From Streptomyces sp. NBC_00078 (GTDB taxonomy: Bacteria > Actinomycetota > Actinomycetes > Streptomycetales > Streptomycetaceae): a stretch of DNA of 64,000 nucleotides. The stretch's first letter is position 1, and every line of letters begins with the position of its first letter. The stretch lies in assembly GCF_026343335.1 (NCBI RefSeq), contig NZ_JAPELX010000001.1, positions 2,046,001-2,110,000 on the forward strand, in the 5' to 3' direction. This document shows positions 17,647 through 25,568 of the stretch, one piece after another. Made by a program: the position numbers and the translations under genes. The notes beneath the pieces are model-generated. The model did no database searches. It saw nothing but the letters and a program-made list of their open reading frames with translations, and was not told where the DNA came from.

Positions 17647-18785
17647 TGTCTCACCTCTTTCGGTAGGGCCCAGGTGGCGCCGAGCTCGGAGTAGAGGGCG
17701 AGGGTGTCGGCGGCGGCCGCGACGAGGCCGTCGATGCCGGGGACGACCCTGCGCTCCTCGTCGGGGATCAGCCGCCAGGCCTCCCGCGGCATCGGGGCCG
17801 GGTCGGGGGCCAGTCGAATCGCTTCAACGACCTTCATGAAGGCGCCGGTCGCGTCGGGAGTGACCAGCAGTTCGGTGCCGTCGGTGAGGTGGTCGGCCAG
17901 GTTCTCCAGCAGGTCGGTGCGGCCGTACTCGTACTCCTCGGGACCGTGGCCGGCGCGCTGGAGCAGGACGCGGTCCTGCTTGTACCAGAAGGTGATCCGG
18001 CCGCTGGTGCCGTGCACGACGACATACGGCTCGTCGGGGTCCTCGGCGCACAGGGTCGCGGCGACGGTGACCTGGCCGCCGTGGGCGGTGGTGACGCGGA
18101 CGCAGGAGGTGTCGTCGGACTCGATGTCGTTGGCGCGCAGCAGCTCGGTCTCGATCTCGGTGACGTCCTCGGCACGCGTGGTGCCGTTCAGGGCCAGGGC
18201 GGTGGCGACGGCGTGCGCGAGGGGGTTGGTCAGCACTCCGTCGATCACGTCGACGCCGTTCAGGCGCCGCTTGCCCGCCCAGGGCGCCCGCCGGTAGTAG
18301 GCCTCGGCGCGCGCCCAGGCACCAGCCCCGCCGACCCCGACGACCTCGCCGATCGCGCCCTCGGCGACCATCCCGTGGATCGCGGGGACGGCGTGCGAGC
18401 CGAGCGACTGGAAGCCGATCTGGCACGCCACGCCCGCCTCGGCGACCCCGTCGGCCATCCGGCGGAACGCGGCGTACGACGGAGCGGGCGGCTTCTCCAG
18501 CAGCAGGTGCACGCCCTTGCCTGCGGCCGTGAGCGCCAGGTCGGTGTGGGTCGGGATCGGCGTGCAGACGACGGCGATCCGGGCGCCGGTGGAGTCGAGG
18601 AGCGCGCCGAAGTCGGCGGACTGCTCGGGCGCGCCGAGGCCGTCCGGGATCTCGTTCCCGCTCAGCGGGGTCAGCTCGCAGATGCCGGCCAGCCGCACGA
18701 TCCCCTTGTCCTGGAGGCGGCGGATGTTGTCGAGGTGCCAGCGGCCGTGGCCTCGTGCGCCCGCGAGAACGATGGGTACGGTCAT
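17643..18785 (-). CDS. Gfo/Idh/MocA-family NAD(P)-dependent oxidoreductase
   Basis: 380 residues. A Rossmann N-terminus (VPIVLAGARGHGRWHLDNI) and VVCTPIPTHTDLAL precede the family's EKP catalytic motif in HLLLEKPPAPS. The C-terminal alpha/beta domain follows with a NPLAHAVATALAL helix. Such enzymes oxidise or reduce sugars and sugar derivatives; the operon (permeases, GH43) suggests a pentose or uronate-derived substrate. It overlaps the upstream mini-PL1 by ATGA and the downstream GH43 by GTGA. Confidence 0.85.
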   Translation of the reverse strand: MTVPIVLAGARGHGRWHLDNIRRLQDKGIVRLAGICELTPLSGNEIPDGLGAPEQSADFGALLDSTGARIAVVCTPIPTHTDLALTAAGKGVHLLLEKPPAPSYAAFRRMADGVAEAGVACQIGFQSLGSHAVPAIHGMVAEGAIGEVVGVGGAGAWARAEAYYRRAPWAGKRRLNGVDVIDGVLTNPLAHAVATALALNGTTRAEDVTEIETELLRANDIESDDTSCVRVTTAHGGQVTVAATLCAEDPDEPYVVVHGTSGRITFWYKQDRVLLQRAGHGPEEYEYGRTDLLENLADHLTDGTELLVTPDATGAFMKVVEAIRLAPDPAPMPREAWRLIPDEERRVVPGIDGLVAAAADTLALYSELGATWALPKEVRQ

Positions 18786-19234
18786 GGGATCCTCCCTGCG
18801 CCCGCGCCGCGCGCCACCTCACGGTCGGCCACCGCGGCGCTGTCGATCTTTGTGTGCAGGGTAGGCGTCCAGCCGACGTCGGCCGTGAGGTCGCGCTCGC
18901 TGCCGGAGTTGTAGGCGTCGTAGATCGCGGCGCAGTCCAGGCGGTGGCCGTCGTCGTCGGTGTTGGCGTCTATGGTCCCGGCGATCTTGATGATCTTCGG
19001 GGTGTCGCTGCCGCCGTCGAGGGCGCGGACGAGGCCGGCGCGGTCGGTGACGGTGTGGACGTGGGTGTCGTCGGCGGCCGATCCGCCGGTGGTTCCGGTG
19101 CCGTATGCCGCCCAGCCGTCGTCGGGGGCCACGGTGTCGCGACTGATGTCGCGGTCCTCGGCGCCCGCAGGTGTGCCCGGGATCGCCAACAGGCCGACAG
19201 TGGCAGCGAGTTGAAGAATCCGTATCCGCCTCAT
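18782..19234 (-). pseudogene. Internally deleted PL1 pectate lyase (150 aa) kept in frame within an operon
   Basis: A signal peptide (MRRIRILQLAATVGLLAIPG) is followed by the PL1 N-terminal region (DGWAAYGTGTTGGSAADDTH, then TPKIIKIAGTIDANTDDDG), which jumps directly to the PL1 C-terminus (ERDLTADVGWTPTLHTKIDS, ending ARGAGAGRIP). The calcium site and catalytic Arg region are missing, about 250 residues less than the intact PL1 at 12087. Both ends retain ATGA overlaps with the permease before it and the oxidoreductase after it. Non-catalytic; possibly kept to preserve translational coupling. Confidence 0.75.
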
Positions 19235-20115
19235 CCCTTCACCGCCCCCGCACTGAAGCCGGTGATCAGCCACTTCTGGATGAAGGCGAACACGATCACG
19301 ACGGGTACGGCCGCGATGATGCCGCCCGCGGCGAGCGCGCCGAGGTCGACGCTGTCCGCGCTCATCAGGGTGTTGAGGCCGACCGGGATGGTCTGCTTGC
19401 CCTGGTCGCTCAGGAACATCAGGGCGAACAGGAAGTGGTTCCAGGCGTGCACGAAGGCGAAGGAGCCGACGGCGATCAACCCGGGCCGCAGCAGCGGGAG
19501 TACGACGATCCGGAACGCGGTGAACCGGTTGCAGCCGTCGACCCAGGCGGCCTCCTCCAGAGAGTACGGCACGTTCCGGATGAAGCCGCTGATCAGGATC
19601 ATCGACAGCGGCAGCTGGAAGACGGTCTCCGCGATGATGACGCCGGCCAGCGAGTTGATCATCTGCAGGTTGGCGAAGATCTCGAAGAGCGGGACCAGGA
19701 GCAGGGCGCCCGGCACGAACTGCGTGCAGAGCAGGGCCAGCATGAAGGCCTTCTTGATCCTGAAGTCGAACCGGGCGAGGGCGTAGCCGCCGGCCAGCGC
19801 GACCAGGGTCGTCATCACCAGGGTCGCGACGCCGACGAGCACGCTGTTGTGGAAGTAGGTGCCGAAGGCCCGCTCGTTCCAGACCTTTTCGAAGTGGTCG
19901 AAGGTCATCGGCCAGGGCACGAGCGAGGTCGACCCGGCCGGGCGCAGGGCGAAGAGCAGGATCCAGTAGAAGGGGATCAGGGTGAAGAGGAGGTAGATCG
20001 ACAGGGGAACGTAGATCTGCCAGCGGGGGGCCTCGTCCCAGGCGCGGAGCCTGCCGCGGGACGGGGGCGGCTGGGGCTCCGCGCGCTCGGGAGCGGGTGC
20101 GATCTCGGTGATCAC
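19231..20115 (-). CDS. Sugar ABC transporter permease (MalG/LacG type)
   Basis: 294 residues, about six membrane helices. A binding-protein-dependent permease EAA-like loop is visible at YSLEEAAWVDGCNRFTAFR, where the ATPase docks. GTG 20115 overlaps the stop of the partner permease by 4 bp with GGAGGTGGGGAG upstream; the longer open frame above it is the shadow of that partner gene. It forms the channel with the 20112-21047 product and likely pairs with the lipoprotein at 14325. Confidence 0.88.
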   Translation of the reverse strand: MITEIAPAPERAEPQPPPSRGRLRAWDEAPRWQIYVPLSIYLLFTLIPFYWILLFALRPAGSTSLVPWPMTFDHFEKVWNERAFGTYFHNSVLVGVATLVMTTLVALAGGYALARFDFRIKKAFMLALLCTQFVPGALLLVPLFEIFANLQMINSLAGVIIAETVFQLPLSMILISGFIRNVPYSLEEAAWVDGCNRFTAFRIVVLPLLRPGLIAVGSFAFVHAWNHFLFALMFLSDQGKQTIPVGLNTLMSADSVDLGALAAGGIIAAVPVVIVFAFIQKWLITGFSAGAVKG

Positions 20116-21047
20116 TTCTCCCCACCTCCGAACTTGCTCAGCCGCAGATAGACGATCGAGCAGAAGAGCAGAATCACGAAGGCCACCGTGGTCAGGGCGG
20201 ATGCGTAGCCGAAGTTGTGTGCGTCCACGCTGGTGTTGGCGATGTAGAGCGGGAGCGTCGTGGTCTCTCCCGCCGGTCCGCCGCCCGTGAGGGTGTAGAG
20301 CAGGTCGACGTTGTTGAACTCCCACACGGCACGCAGCAGCGTCGACAGCACGATCGCGTCCTTCAGGTGCGGCAGCGTGATGTGCCAGAACTGCTTGATG
20401 CGACTCGCCCCGTCGACCTCGGCGGCCTCGTACAGATCCTGCGAGACGGACTGCAGGTCGGCGAGGATGAGGATCGCGAAGAAGGGGACCCCTCTCCACA
20501 GATCGGCGACGATCGCCGCGGGGAAGACGGTCGACGTGTCGGACAGCCAGCTGGTGCCGTACGAGCCGATGCCCATGTCCGCGAGGTAACGGGTGACACC
20601 CGTCTGGGAGTTGTAGAGCAGCACCCAGATCGCGGAGGTCAGCACACCCGACACGGCCCACGGGGAGAAGACGAGCGCGCGGCCCACCGCCCGCCCCACG
20701 AAGGTCTGGTTGACGATCAGGGCCAGCGCGAGACCGAAGAGCAGCTGCAGCCCCACCTCGACGACGACCCACTTGGCGCTGAAGGTCAGCGTGTCCCAGA
20801 ACTGCGGATCGTCGGTGAAGGCGTGGACGAAGTTGTCGAACCCCGCGTAGCCGTTCCGCCACGGCTTGGTGGGGTTGTAGTTCTGCAGGCTGTAGTAGAA
20901 GACGCTGATGACCGGGTAGGCGATGAAACCCAGCATGAGCAGGGCCGCCGGGGCGATCAGCAGGTACGGGAGCCTGCGGGGCGTGGCGGAGGCACGGCGT
21001 CGCCGGGGTGGCGCGGGCGGTTTCGCCACGGCTGCGGCTTGGGCCAT
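20112..21047 (-). CDS. Sugar ABC transporter permease (MalF/UgpA type)
   Basis: 311 residues. A basic N-terminus (APPRRRRASATPRRLPYLL) precedes six membrane helices. The EAA-like loop reads SQDLYEAAEVDGASRIKQFW. The start is ATG 21047 with CGGAG upstream. Upstream DNA (21048-21192) holds three 16-bp repeats and a LacI-like palindrome, so this may be the first gene of a transcription unit continuing through the second permease, mini-PL1, oxidoreductase and GH43. Confidence 0.88.
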   Translation of the reverse strand: MAQAAAVAKPPAPPRRRRASATPRRLPYLLIAPAALLMLGFIAYPVISVFYYSLQNYNPTKPWRNGYAGFDNFVHAFTDDPQFWDTLTFSAKWVVVEVGLQLLFGLALALIVNQTFVGRAVGRALVFSPWAVSGVLTSAIWVLLYNSQTGVTRYLADMGIGSYGTSWLSDTSTVFPAAIVADLWRGVPFFAILILADLQSVSQDLYEAAEVDGASRIKQFWHITLPHLKDAIVLSTLLRAVWEFNNVDLLYTLTGGGPAGETTTLPLYIANTSVDAHNFGYASALTTVAFVILLFCSIVYLRLSKFGGGEK

Positions 21048-21072
21048 GACTGGTCTCCGTTCTCGGGACGTC

Positions 21073-21120
21073 GTGCGTACGGTGCGTGGTGCGTACGGTG
21101 CGTGGTGCGTACGGTGCGTC
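21073..21120. repeat. Three tandem copies of GTGCGTACGGTGCGTG
   Basis: Three consecutive 16-bp units, the last differing only at the final base, fill the leader of the permease operon 26 bp before the start. The core TGCGTACGGTGCGT could serve as repeated protein-binding sites or be replication slippage. Confidence 0.8.
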
Positions 21121-21132
21121 GCGCAGCGTCCG

Positions 21133-21144
21133 GGAAGCGCTTTC
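21133..21144. promoter_or_regulatory. Candidate LacI-type operator, GGAAGCGCTTTC
   Basis: A 10-of-12 palindrome in the 145-bp gap between the dehydratase stop and the permease start. It resembles GCAAGCGCTTGC at 16044, so both transport units may share one repressor. Confidence 0.45.
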
Positions 21145-21192
21145 TCCGGGTGCGCGGCCGGTTCCTGGCCTTGCCTGGGGTGGTGCGGTGGT

Positions 21193-22923
21193 TCAGCCCG
21201 CGTACGGGTCGGCGGCCTTGCCCGGCCGGGCCAGGAACTCGAAGTCGCAGCCGGTGTCGGCCTGGGTGATCTGCTCGTTGTAGAGCGCTCCGTAGCCGCG
21301 CTCGTAACGGGTGGGCGGCGGTGTCCAGTCCGCCCTGCGCCGCTCCAGTTCCTCGTCGTCCACGTGGAGATGCAGGACACGCGCCTCGACGTCGAGGGTG
21401 ATGAGGTCCCCGGAGCGGACGAGGGCGAGTGGTCCGCCGATGTACGACTCGGGCGCGACGTGCAGCACGCAGGCGCCGTAGCTCGTGCCGCTCATCCGGG
21501 CGTCGGAGATCCGCACCATGTCCCGCACCCCCTGCTTGAGCAGGTGGTCGGGGATCGGCAGCATCCCGTACTCGGGCATGCCGGGGCCGCCCTTGGGGCC
21601 GGCGTTGCGCAGCACCAGCACGCTGTCCGCGGTGATGTTCAACTCCGGTTCGTTGATGGTGCGTTGCATGGTCCTGTAGTCGTCGAAGACGACCGCGGGA
21701 CCGGTGTGCCTGAGCAGGTGCTGCTCGGCGGCGATGTGCTTGATGACGGCGCCGTCGGGGCAGAGGTTGCCGCGCAGGACCGCGACCCCGCCCTCGCCGG
21801 CGACCGGGTTCTCGCGGGTGCGGATGACGTCGTCGTTGTGGACGACGGCGCCCTCGATCCGCTCCCCCAGGGTGCCGTCCACGGTCGGCCGGTCCAGGTG
21901 CAGCAGGTCGGTGATCCGCGAGAGGAAGGCGGGCAGGCCGCCGGCGAAGTGGAAGTCCTCCATGAGGTACGTCTGTCCGCCGGGCCGGACGTTCGCGAGC
22001 ACCGGCACGGTGCGCGCGATGCGGTCGAAGTCGTCGAGGGTGAGCGGCACTTGGCAGCGTCCCGCCATCGCGACCAGATGGATGACCGCGTTGGTGGAAC
22101 CGCCGAGCCCGAGCACCGTGGTGACGGCGTCCTCGAAGGCTTCGCGGGTGAGGATCCCGGACGGCTTGGGCCCGGTCCAGGCGAGTTCCACGGCGCGGCG
22201 CCCGGAGGCGGCGGCCATCCGCTCGTGCCCGGAGTCGACGGCCGGGATCGATGAGGCGCCCGGCAGCGTCATGCCGAGGGCCTCCGCCGCCGCGGTCATC
22301 GTGGAGGCGGTCCCCATGGTCATGCAGTGACCGGGAGAACGCGCCAACCCGCCCTGTAGTTCTCGTAGTTCACAGTCCGTCAGATTGCCCGCGCGGTGCT
22401 CGTCCCAGTACTTCCACATGTCGGTACCGGACCCGAGGGTCTCACCGCGCCAGTGTCCCGGCAGCATCGGACCCGCAGGGACGAAGATCGACGGTATGTC
22501 GGCCGAGGCTGCGCCCATGAGCAGCGCCGGCGTCGACTTGTCGCAGCCGCCGAGCAGCACCGCCGCGTCGATCGGATAGGAGCGCAGCAGCTCCTCCGTC
22601 TCCATCGCGAGCAGGTTGCGGTAGAGCATCGGGGTCGGCTTCTGGTACGTCTCGGAGAGCGTGGAGACCGGGAACTCGAGCGGGAAGCCTCCGGCCTGCC
22701 ACACCCCGCGCTTGACGGCCTGGGCGCGCTCACGAAGGTGGACGTGGCAGGGGTTGATGTCGGACCAGGTGTTCAGGACCCCGATCACCGGGCGGCCCCG
22801 GTACTCCTCCGCCTCGTAGCCGAGCTGGCGCATACGGGCGTTGTGCGACCAGGTGCGCAGCGGGCCCTCGGCGCCGTACCACTGATGGCTTCTGAGTTCT
22901 TCGGGGCGCTTTCTGTCGGTCAT
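21193..22923 (-). CDS. IlvD/EDD-family sugar-acid dehydratase (L-arabinonate dehydratase type)
   Basis: 576 residues of the IlvD/EDD fold. Iron-sulfur cluster and metal ligands are visible in SDINPCHVHLRERAQ, VLLGGCDKSTPALLMG and the SPGHCMTMGTASTM segment; GLGGSTNAVIHL and DARMSGTSYGACVLHVAPES are family signatures. Length and motifs fit pentonate dehydratases better than dihydroxy-acid dehydratase. It would convert L-arabinonate or a related aldonate to the 2-keto-3-deoxy acid. ATG 22923 overlaps the upstream DHDPS-type gene stop by ATGA; an upstream open extension was rejected. Confidence 0.85.
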   Translation of the reverse strand: MTDRKRPEELRSHQWYGAEGPLRTWSHNARMRQLGYEAEEYRGRPVIGVLNTWSDINPCHVHLRERAQAVKRGVWQAGGFPLEFPVSTLSETYQKPTPMLYRNLLAMETEELLRSYPIDAAVLLGGCDKSTPALLMGAASADIPSIFVPAGPMLPGHWRGETLGSGTDMWKYWDEHRAGNLTDCELRELQGGLARSPGHCMTMGTASTMTAAAEALGMTLPGASSIPAVDSGHERMAAASGRRAVELAWTGPKPSGILTREAFEDAVTTVLGLGGSTNAVIHLVAMAGRCQVPLTLDDFDRIARTVPVLANVRPGGQTYLMEDFHFAGGLPAFLSRITDLLHLDRPTVDGTLGERIEGAVVHNDDVIRTRENPVAGEGGVAVLRGNLCPDGAVIKHIAAEQHLLRHTGPAVVFDDYRTMQRTINEPELNITADSVLVLRNAGPKGGPGMPEYGMLPIPDHLLKQGVRDMVRISDARMSGTSYGACVLHVAPESYIGGPLALVRSGDLITLDVEARVLHLHVDDEELERRRADWTPPPTRYERGYGALYNEQITQADTGCDFEFLARPGKAADPYAG

Positions 22924-23831
22924 ATCGACCACCCCGCGGCTATGGCGGCGACCTCCGCGCGTTCGTCCTCCGGCAGCGCCCTGCTCGGCGGGCGGACGTC
23001 GCGACGGCACAGGCCGAGGGAGGCGAGGGCCTCCTTGACGACGGTGACGTTGTCGGCGGAGCCGCCCGCCGCACGCAGCTCCTCGAAGCGGCGGATCTGC
23101 TCCCAGACCTTCATGGCTGCCGCGTAGTCACCGGATCGAAGCGCTTCAATCATGTTCAGCGAGACGGACGGGGCGACGTTCACGAGTCCGGAGGTGAAGC
23201 CGGTGGCGCCCGCGGAGAAGTACGAGGGGGCGTACGGCTCGGCGAGCCCGGCGACCCACACGAAGCGGTCGAGCCCGGCGTCGCGCGCGAAGGCGGCGAA
23301 CCTGGCGGCGTCCGGTACGGCGTACTTGACGCCGATGACGTTCGGGCAGGCGTCGGCGAGTTCGGCCAGGCGGGCACCGGACAGCTGGGCGTTCCGGATG
23401 TACGGGACGACGCCCAACTCGGGAACGGACTCGGCGATGGCGCGGTGGTAGTCGACCCAGCCGCCCTGGGAGACGTACGGGTGGACGGGTTGATGGACCA
23501 TCACCATCTGGGCGCCGAGGTCGCGGGCGTGGCGTGCGGAAGCGACGGCGGTGGGCACGTCGTGACCGACGCCGACGAGGATCGCGGCGCGGTCGCCGGC
23601 CTCGTCGATGGTCAACTCCGTCACCAGGCAGCGCTCTTCGGGGGTGAGGGCGTAGAACTCGCCGGTGTTGCCGTTCGGGGTGAGGATCTGGACGCCGCCG
23701 TCGAGCAGCCGACGCAGCAGGGCCCGGTGGGCGTCCTGGTCGACGGAGCCGTTCTCGGCGAACGGTGTCACCGGGATCGCCACCACGTCGGCCAGGGCCG
23801 CCCGCTGGGCCTCGAACGTCACGCTGCTCAT
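22920..23831 (-). CDS. DHDPS-family 2-keto-3-deoxy sugar-acid dehydratase or aldolase
   Basis: 303-residue TIM-barrel lyase of class I type. Motifs: ILTPNGNTGEFYALTPEE (phosphate/carboxylate loop), Tyr in LGVVPYIRNAQ, Schiff-base Lys in NVIGVKYAVPDA. Coupled to the aldonate dehydratase by a 4-bp overlap, it probably acts on 2-keto-3-deoxy-L-arabinonate, giving 2-oxoglutarate semialdehyde for the enzyme at 497. An aldolase outcome (pyruvate plus aldehyde) cannot be excluded. The start ATG 23831 overlaps the gntR stop. Confidence 0.82.
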   Translation of the reverse strand: MSSVTFEAQRAALADVVAIPVTPFAENGSVDQDAHRALLRRLLDGGVQILTPNGNTGEFYALTPEERCLVTELTIDEAGDRAAILVGVGHDVPTAVASARHARDLGAQMVMVHQPVHPYVSQGGWVDYHRAIAESVPELGVVPYIRNAQLSGARLAELADACPNVIGVKYAVPDAARFAAFARDAGLDRFVWVAGLAEPYAPSYFSAGATGFTSGLVNVAPSVSLNMIEALRSGDYAAAMKVWEQIRRFEELRAAGGSADNVTVVKEALASLGLCRRDVRPPSRALPEDERAEVAAIAAGWSI

Positions 23832-24496
23832 TCCTGGCCTTCCTGTTCCGGCTCCTCGGGGAACGCCCGCTGGACGAAGGACGCGATGTGGGCGTGCAGC
23901 GCACGCGCGGCCGCGTCCGCGTCGCCCTCCACGGCGAGCCGCAGGATCTCGCGGTGCTCGGCGGCCTCCCGCTCCCAGGAGGGGTGGGCAGCCCAGGCCA
24001 CGGCGGCGACGAGGGCCGCCTGGTCGCGGACCTCGTCGAGCATCCGGCCGAGCAGCGGGTTGCCGCACGGCACGTAGAGAGCGCGGTGGAACTCCCGGTT
24101 GGCGAGGGAGCGTTCGGCGGCGTCGGTCGCGGCGTCGGCGCGGGTGAGCGCGTCACGCGCGGCGTCGAGAGAGGCGCCGCGCTGCACCGCGCGCCTCAGC
24201 GCCTCGGGTTCGAGCAGCTGCCGCACGTCGTAGACCTCGCGCGCCATGTCCGAGTCCACCATGCGCACCGTGACGCCCTTGTACTGGCTCATCACGACCA
24301 GCCCGGTGCCCGCCAGGGTCTTGAGCGCCTCGCGCACGGGGGTCTTGGACACCCCGAACTGCGCGGCCAGCTCGGTCTCGACCAGGGCCTGGCCAGGCGT
24401 CAACTGCCCGGTGAGGATGCGGTGCTTGATCGCGTCCAGCACGTACTGGGTGCGGGACGGGATGGGCACGGGGATGGGGATGGGCACAGAGGTCAT
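23828..24496 (-). CDS. GntR-family (FadR/FCD) transcriptional regulator
   Basis: 222 residues. The winged HTH (LDAIKHRILTGQLTPGQALV, then AAQFGVSKTPVREALKTL) is followed by an FCD ligand domain whose metal-type residues are seen in NREFHRALY and AEHREILRLAV. The N-terminus carries an odd PIPIPVPIP stretch from a short tandem DNA repeat. It is the first gene of the arabinonate operon and overlaps the next start by 4 bp, so it probably represses this operon, responding to a sugar acid. GGAGAGG precedes ATG 24496. Confidence 0.9.
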   Translation of the reverse strand: MTSVPIPIPVPIPSRTQYVLDAIKHRILTGQLTPGQALVETELAAQFGVSKTPVREALKTLAGTGLVVMSQYKGVTVRMVDSDMAREVYDVRQLLEPEALRRAVQRGASLDAARDALTRADAATDAAERSLANREFHRALYVPCGNPLLGRMLDEVRDQAALVAAVAWAAHPSWEREAAEHREILRLAVEGDADAAARALHAHIASFVQRAFPEEPEQEGQE

Positions 24497-24826
24497 GCGC
24501 GCCTCTCCGAAGTCACGTGTCAGATCCCGGGTATCCGACCTCGCGTATCTGATCTCGCGTATCGCGTCTCATATATGACGTATGAAGTCCGACGCGTTGA
24601 AGGTAGGAGGGGGCGCAGGGTTCGTCAATGCTTCTGACAAAGAAGGCGCGGCAGGGGCGGGCACGGAAGGCGTTTCGGCGGGCCCTTCGCGACGTGGAGA
24701 CCTTGCCCGAGCAGCGCCCCGCGCGCGGCACCGGGCGCAGGGGCCGCTGAGCTTCCGCGGCGGGCAGTCACACGTGCCGACGCCCGTACCCGCGGCAACG
24801 AGTCGAGCTCCAGGTCGCCAGGGGCA
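24497..24826. other. Leader of the gntR operon plus gene-free stretch
   Basis: Nearest the gene lie two adjacent near-copies of a 14-bp unit, GTATCCGACCTCGC and GTATCTGATCTCGC (24531-24558), then a GTATC start of a third. Next comes the palindrome at 24569-24585. From about 24590 to 24826 no convincing gene was found; a 40-codon basic frame near 24630 has no recognisable features. Confidence 0.5.
24569..24585. promoter_or_regulatory. Candidate GntR/FadR-type operator
   Basis: TCATATATGACGTATGA is a gapped palindrome (TCATA and TATGA arms, seven-base centre) 73 bp upstream of gntR, in an AT-rich island. It is a likely autoregulatory site. Confidence 0.5.
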
Positions 24827-25429
24827 CTAGGCTCCCTGGGCTCCCGTCCGCCAGCCGGGGTCCCGTCCGCTCAGGCCCACCGCGCGGTCCAGCAGGGGCG
24901 CGTCCGCGGGGACCGGAACCACGGGGCCGAAGATGCCGCCGCCCCGGCTCGGGTCGTTGGCCGCCGCCAGGAGGAAGTCGTGGGAGACCTGGAGGGCGGA
25001 CGGGTCGGGGTCGTAGGGCTGGCCGGTGGCTCGGGCCAGGTCCCAGCCGTGGATCACCAGCTCGTCGGCCGCGACGGCGCCGGCGACCGCGCCGGGCAGG
25101 TCGAGTCCGCCCGCGCGGGTCATCCCGTTCCAGGCGTCGGGGGTGCGCCAGGCGTCGGCCAGTTCGTCGAGAACCTTCGGGAACTCCGCGCGCCAGTCGG
25201 GGCCGATGTCGGGTGCGGCGGCGTCCGGGGCGGTATCGGTCGTGGCGCCCAGGTCCTTGCGGGCGGCGTCGCGGAAGGCGACGGACAGGCCGAGCAGATG
25301 GCCCAGCATGTTGCGCACCGCGCAGTCGGGGCAGGGCGTCGGCGCCGTCAGCTGCTCCTCGCGCACGCCCTCCACGAGCCGAGCGATCACACGCGTCTGT
25401 GGTCCGAGGTCGAGGGTCTTTTCAGTCAT
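24827..25429 (-). CDS. TIGR03086-family protein (mycothiol maleylpyruvate isomerase N-terminal fold)
   Basis: 200 residues. The DinB/MDMPI-type four-helix fold is indicated by TPCPDCAVRNMLGHLLGLS near the N-terminus and DELVIHGWDLARATGQPY near the C-terminus, which supply metal-binding His residues. Actinobacterial members are thought to be mycothiol-dependent or metal-binding enzymes with unknown substrates. ATG 25429 follows GAGGAG by 8 bp; a GTG nine bases upstream is too close to that site. A 4x GGTTCT repeat is just upstream. Confidence 0.85.
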   Translation of the reverse strand: MTEKTLDLGPQTRVIARLVEGVREEQLTAPTPCPDCAVRNMLGHLLGLSVAFRDAARKDLGATTDTAPDAAAPDIGPDWRAEFPKVLDELADAWRTPDAWNGMTRAGGLDLPGAVAGAVAADELVIHGWDLARATGQPYDPDPSALQVSHDFLLAAANDPSRGGGIFGPVVPVPADAPLLDRAVGLSGRDPGWRTGAQGA

Positions 25430-25445
25430 CCACAGCACTCCTCAC

Positions 25446-25471
25446 GGTTCTGGTTCTGGTTCTGGTTCTGG
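25446..25471. repeat. Hexamer tandem repeat GGTTCT x4
   Basis: Four exact GGTTCT units plus GG lie in the upstream region of the TIGR03086 gene. Similar hexamer microsatellites occur at 38105 and 41713. Confidence 0.85.
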
Positions 25472-25568
25472 GGAGTAGACCGGCCGGCGCCCGAAAACTC
25501 ATCGCCGTCAGGACATAGGGCAACTGCCCCATCCCCCGGGCAGGGCCTTAGCCCCACGATGACCAGGC

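Noticed and set aside
24582..24830. 82-codon frame and a 40-codon basic frame downstream of the gntR promoter
   Set aside because: No ribosome site, no domain and shadow-like composition; left as gene-free.
25446..25471. Short tandem repeats as a CRISPR array
   Set aside because: Six-base units without spacers; no cas genes anywhere in the window.
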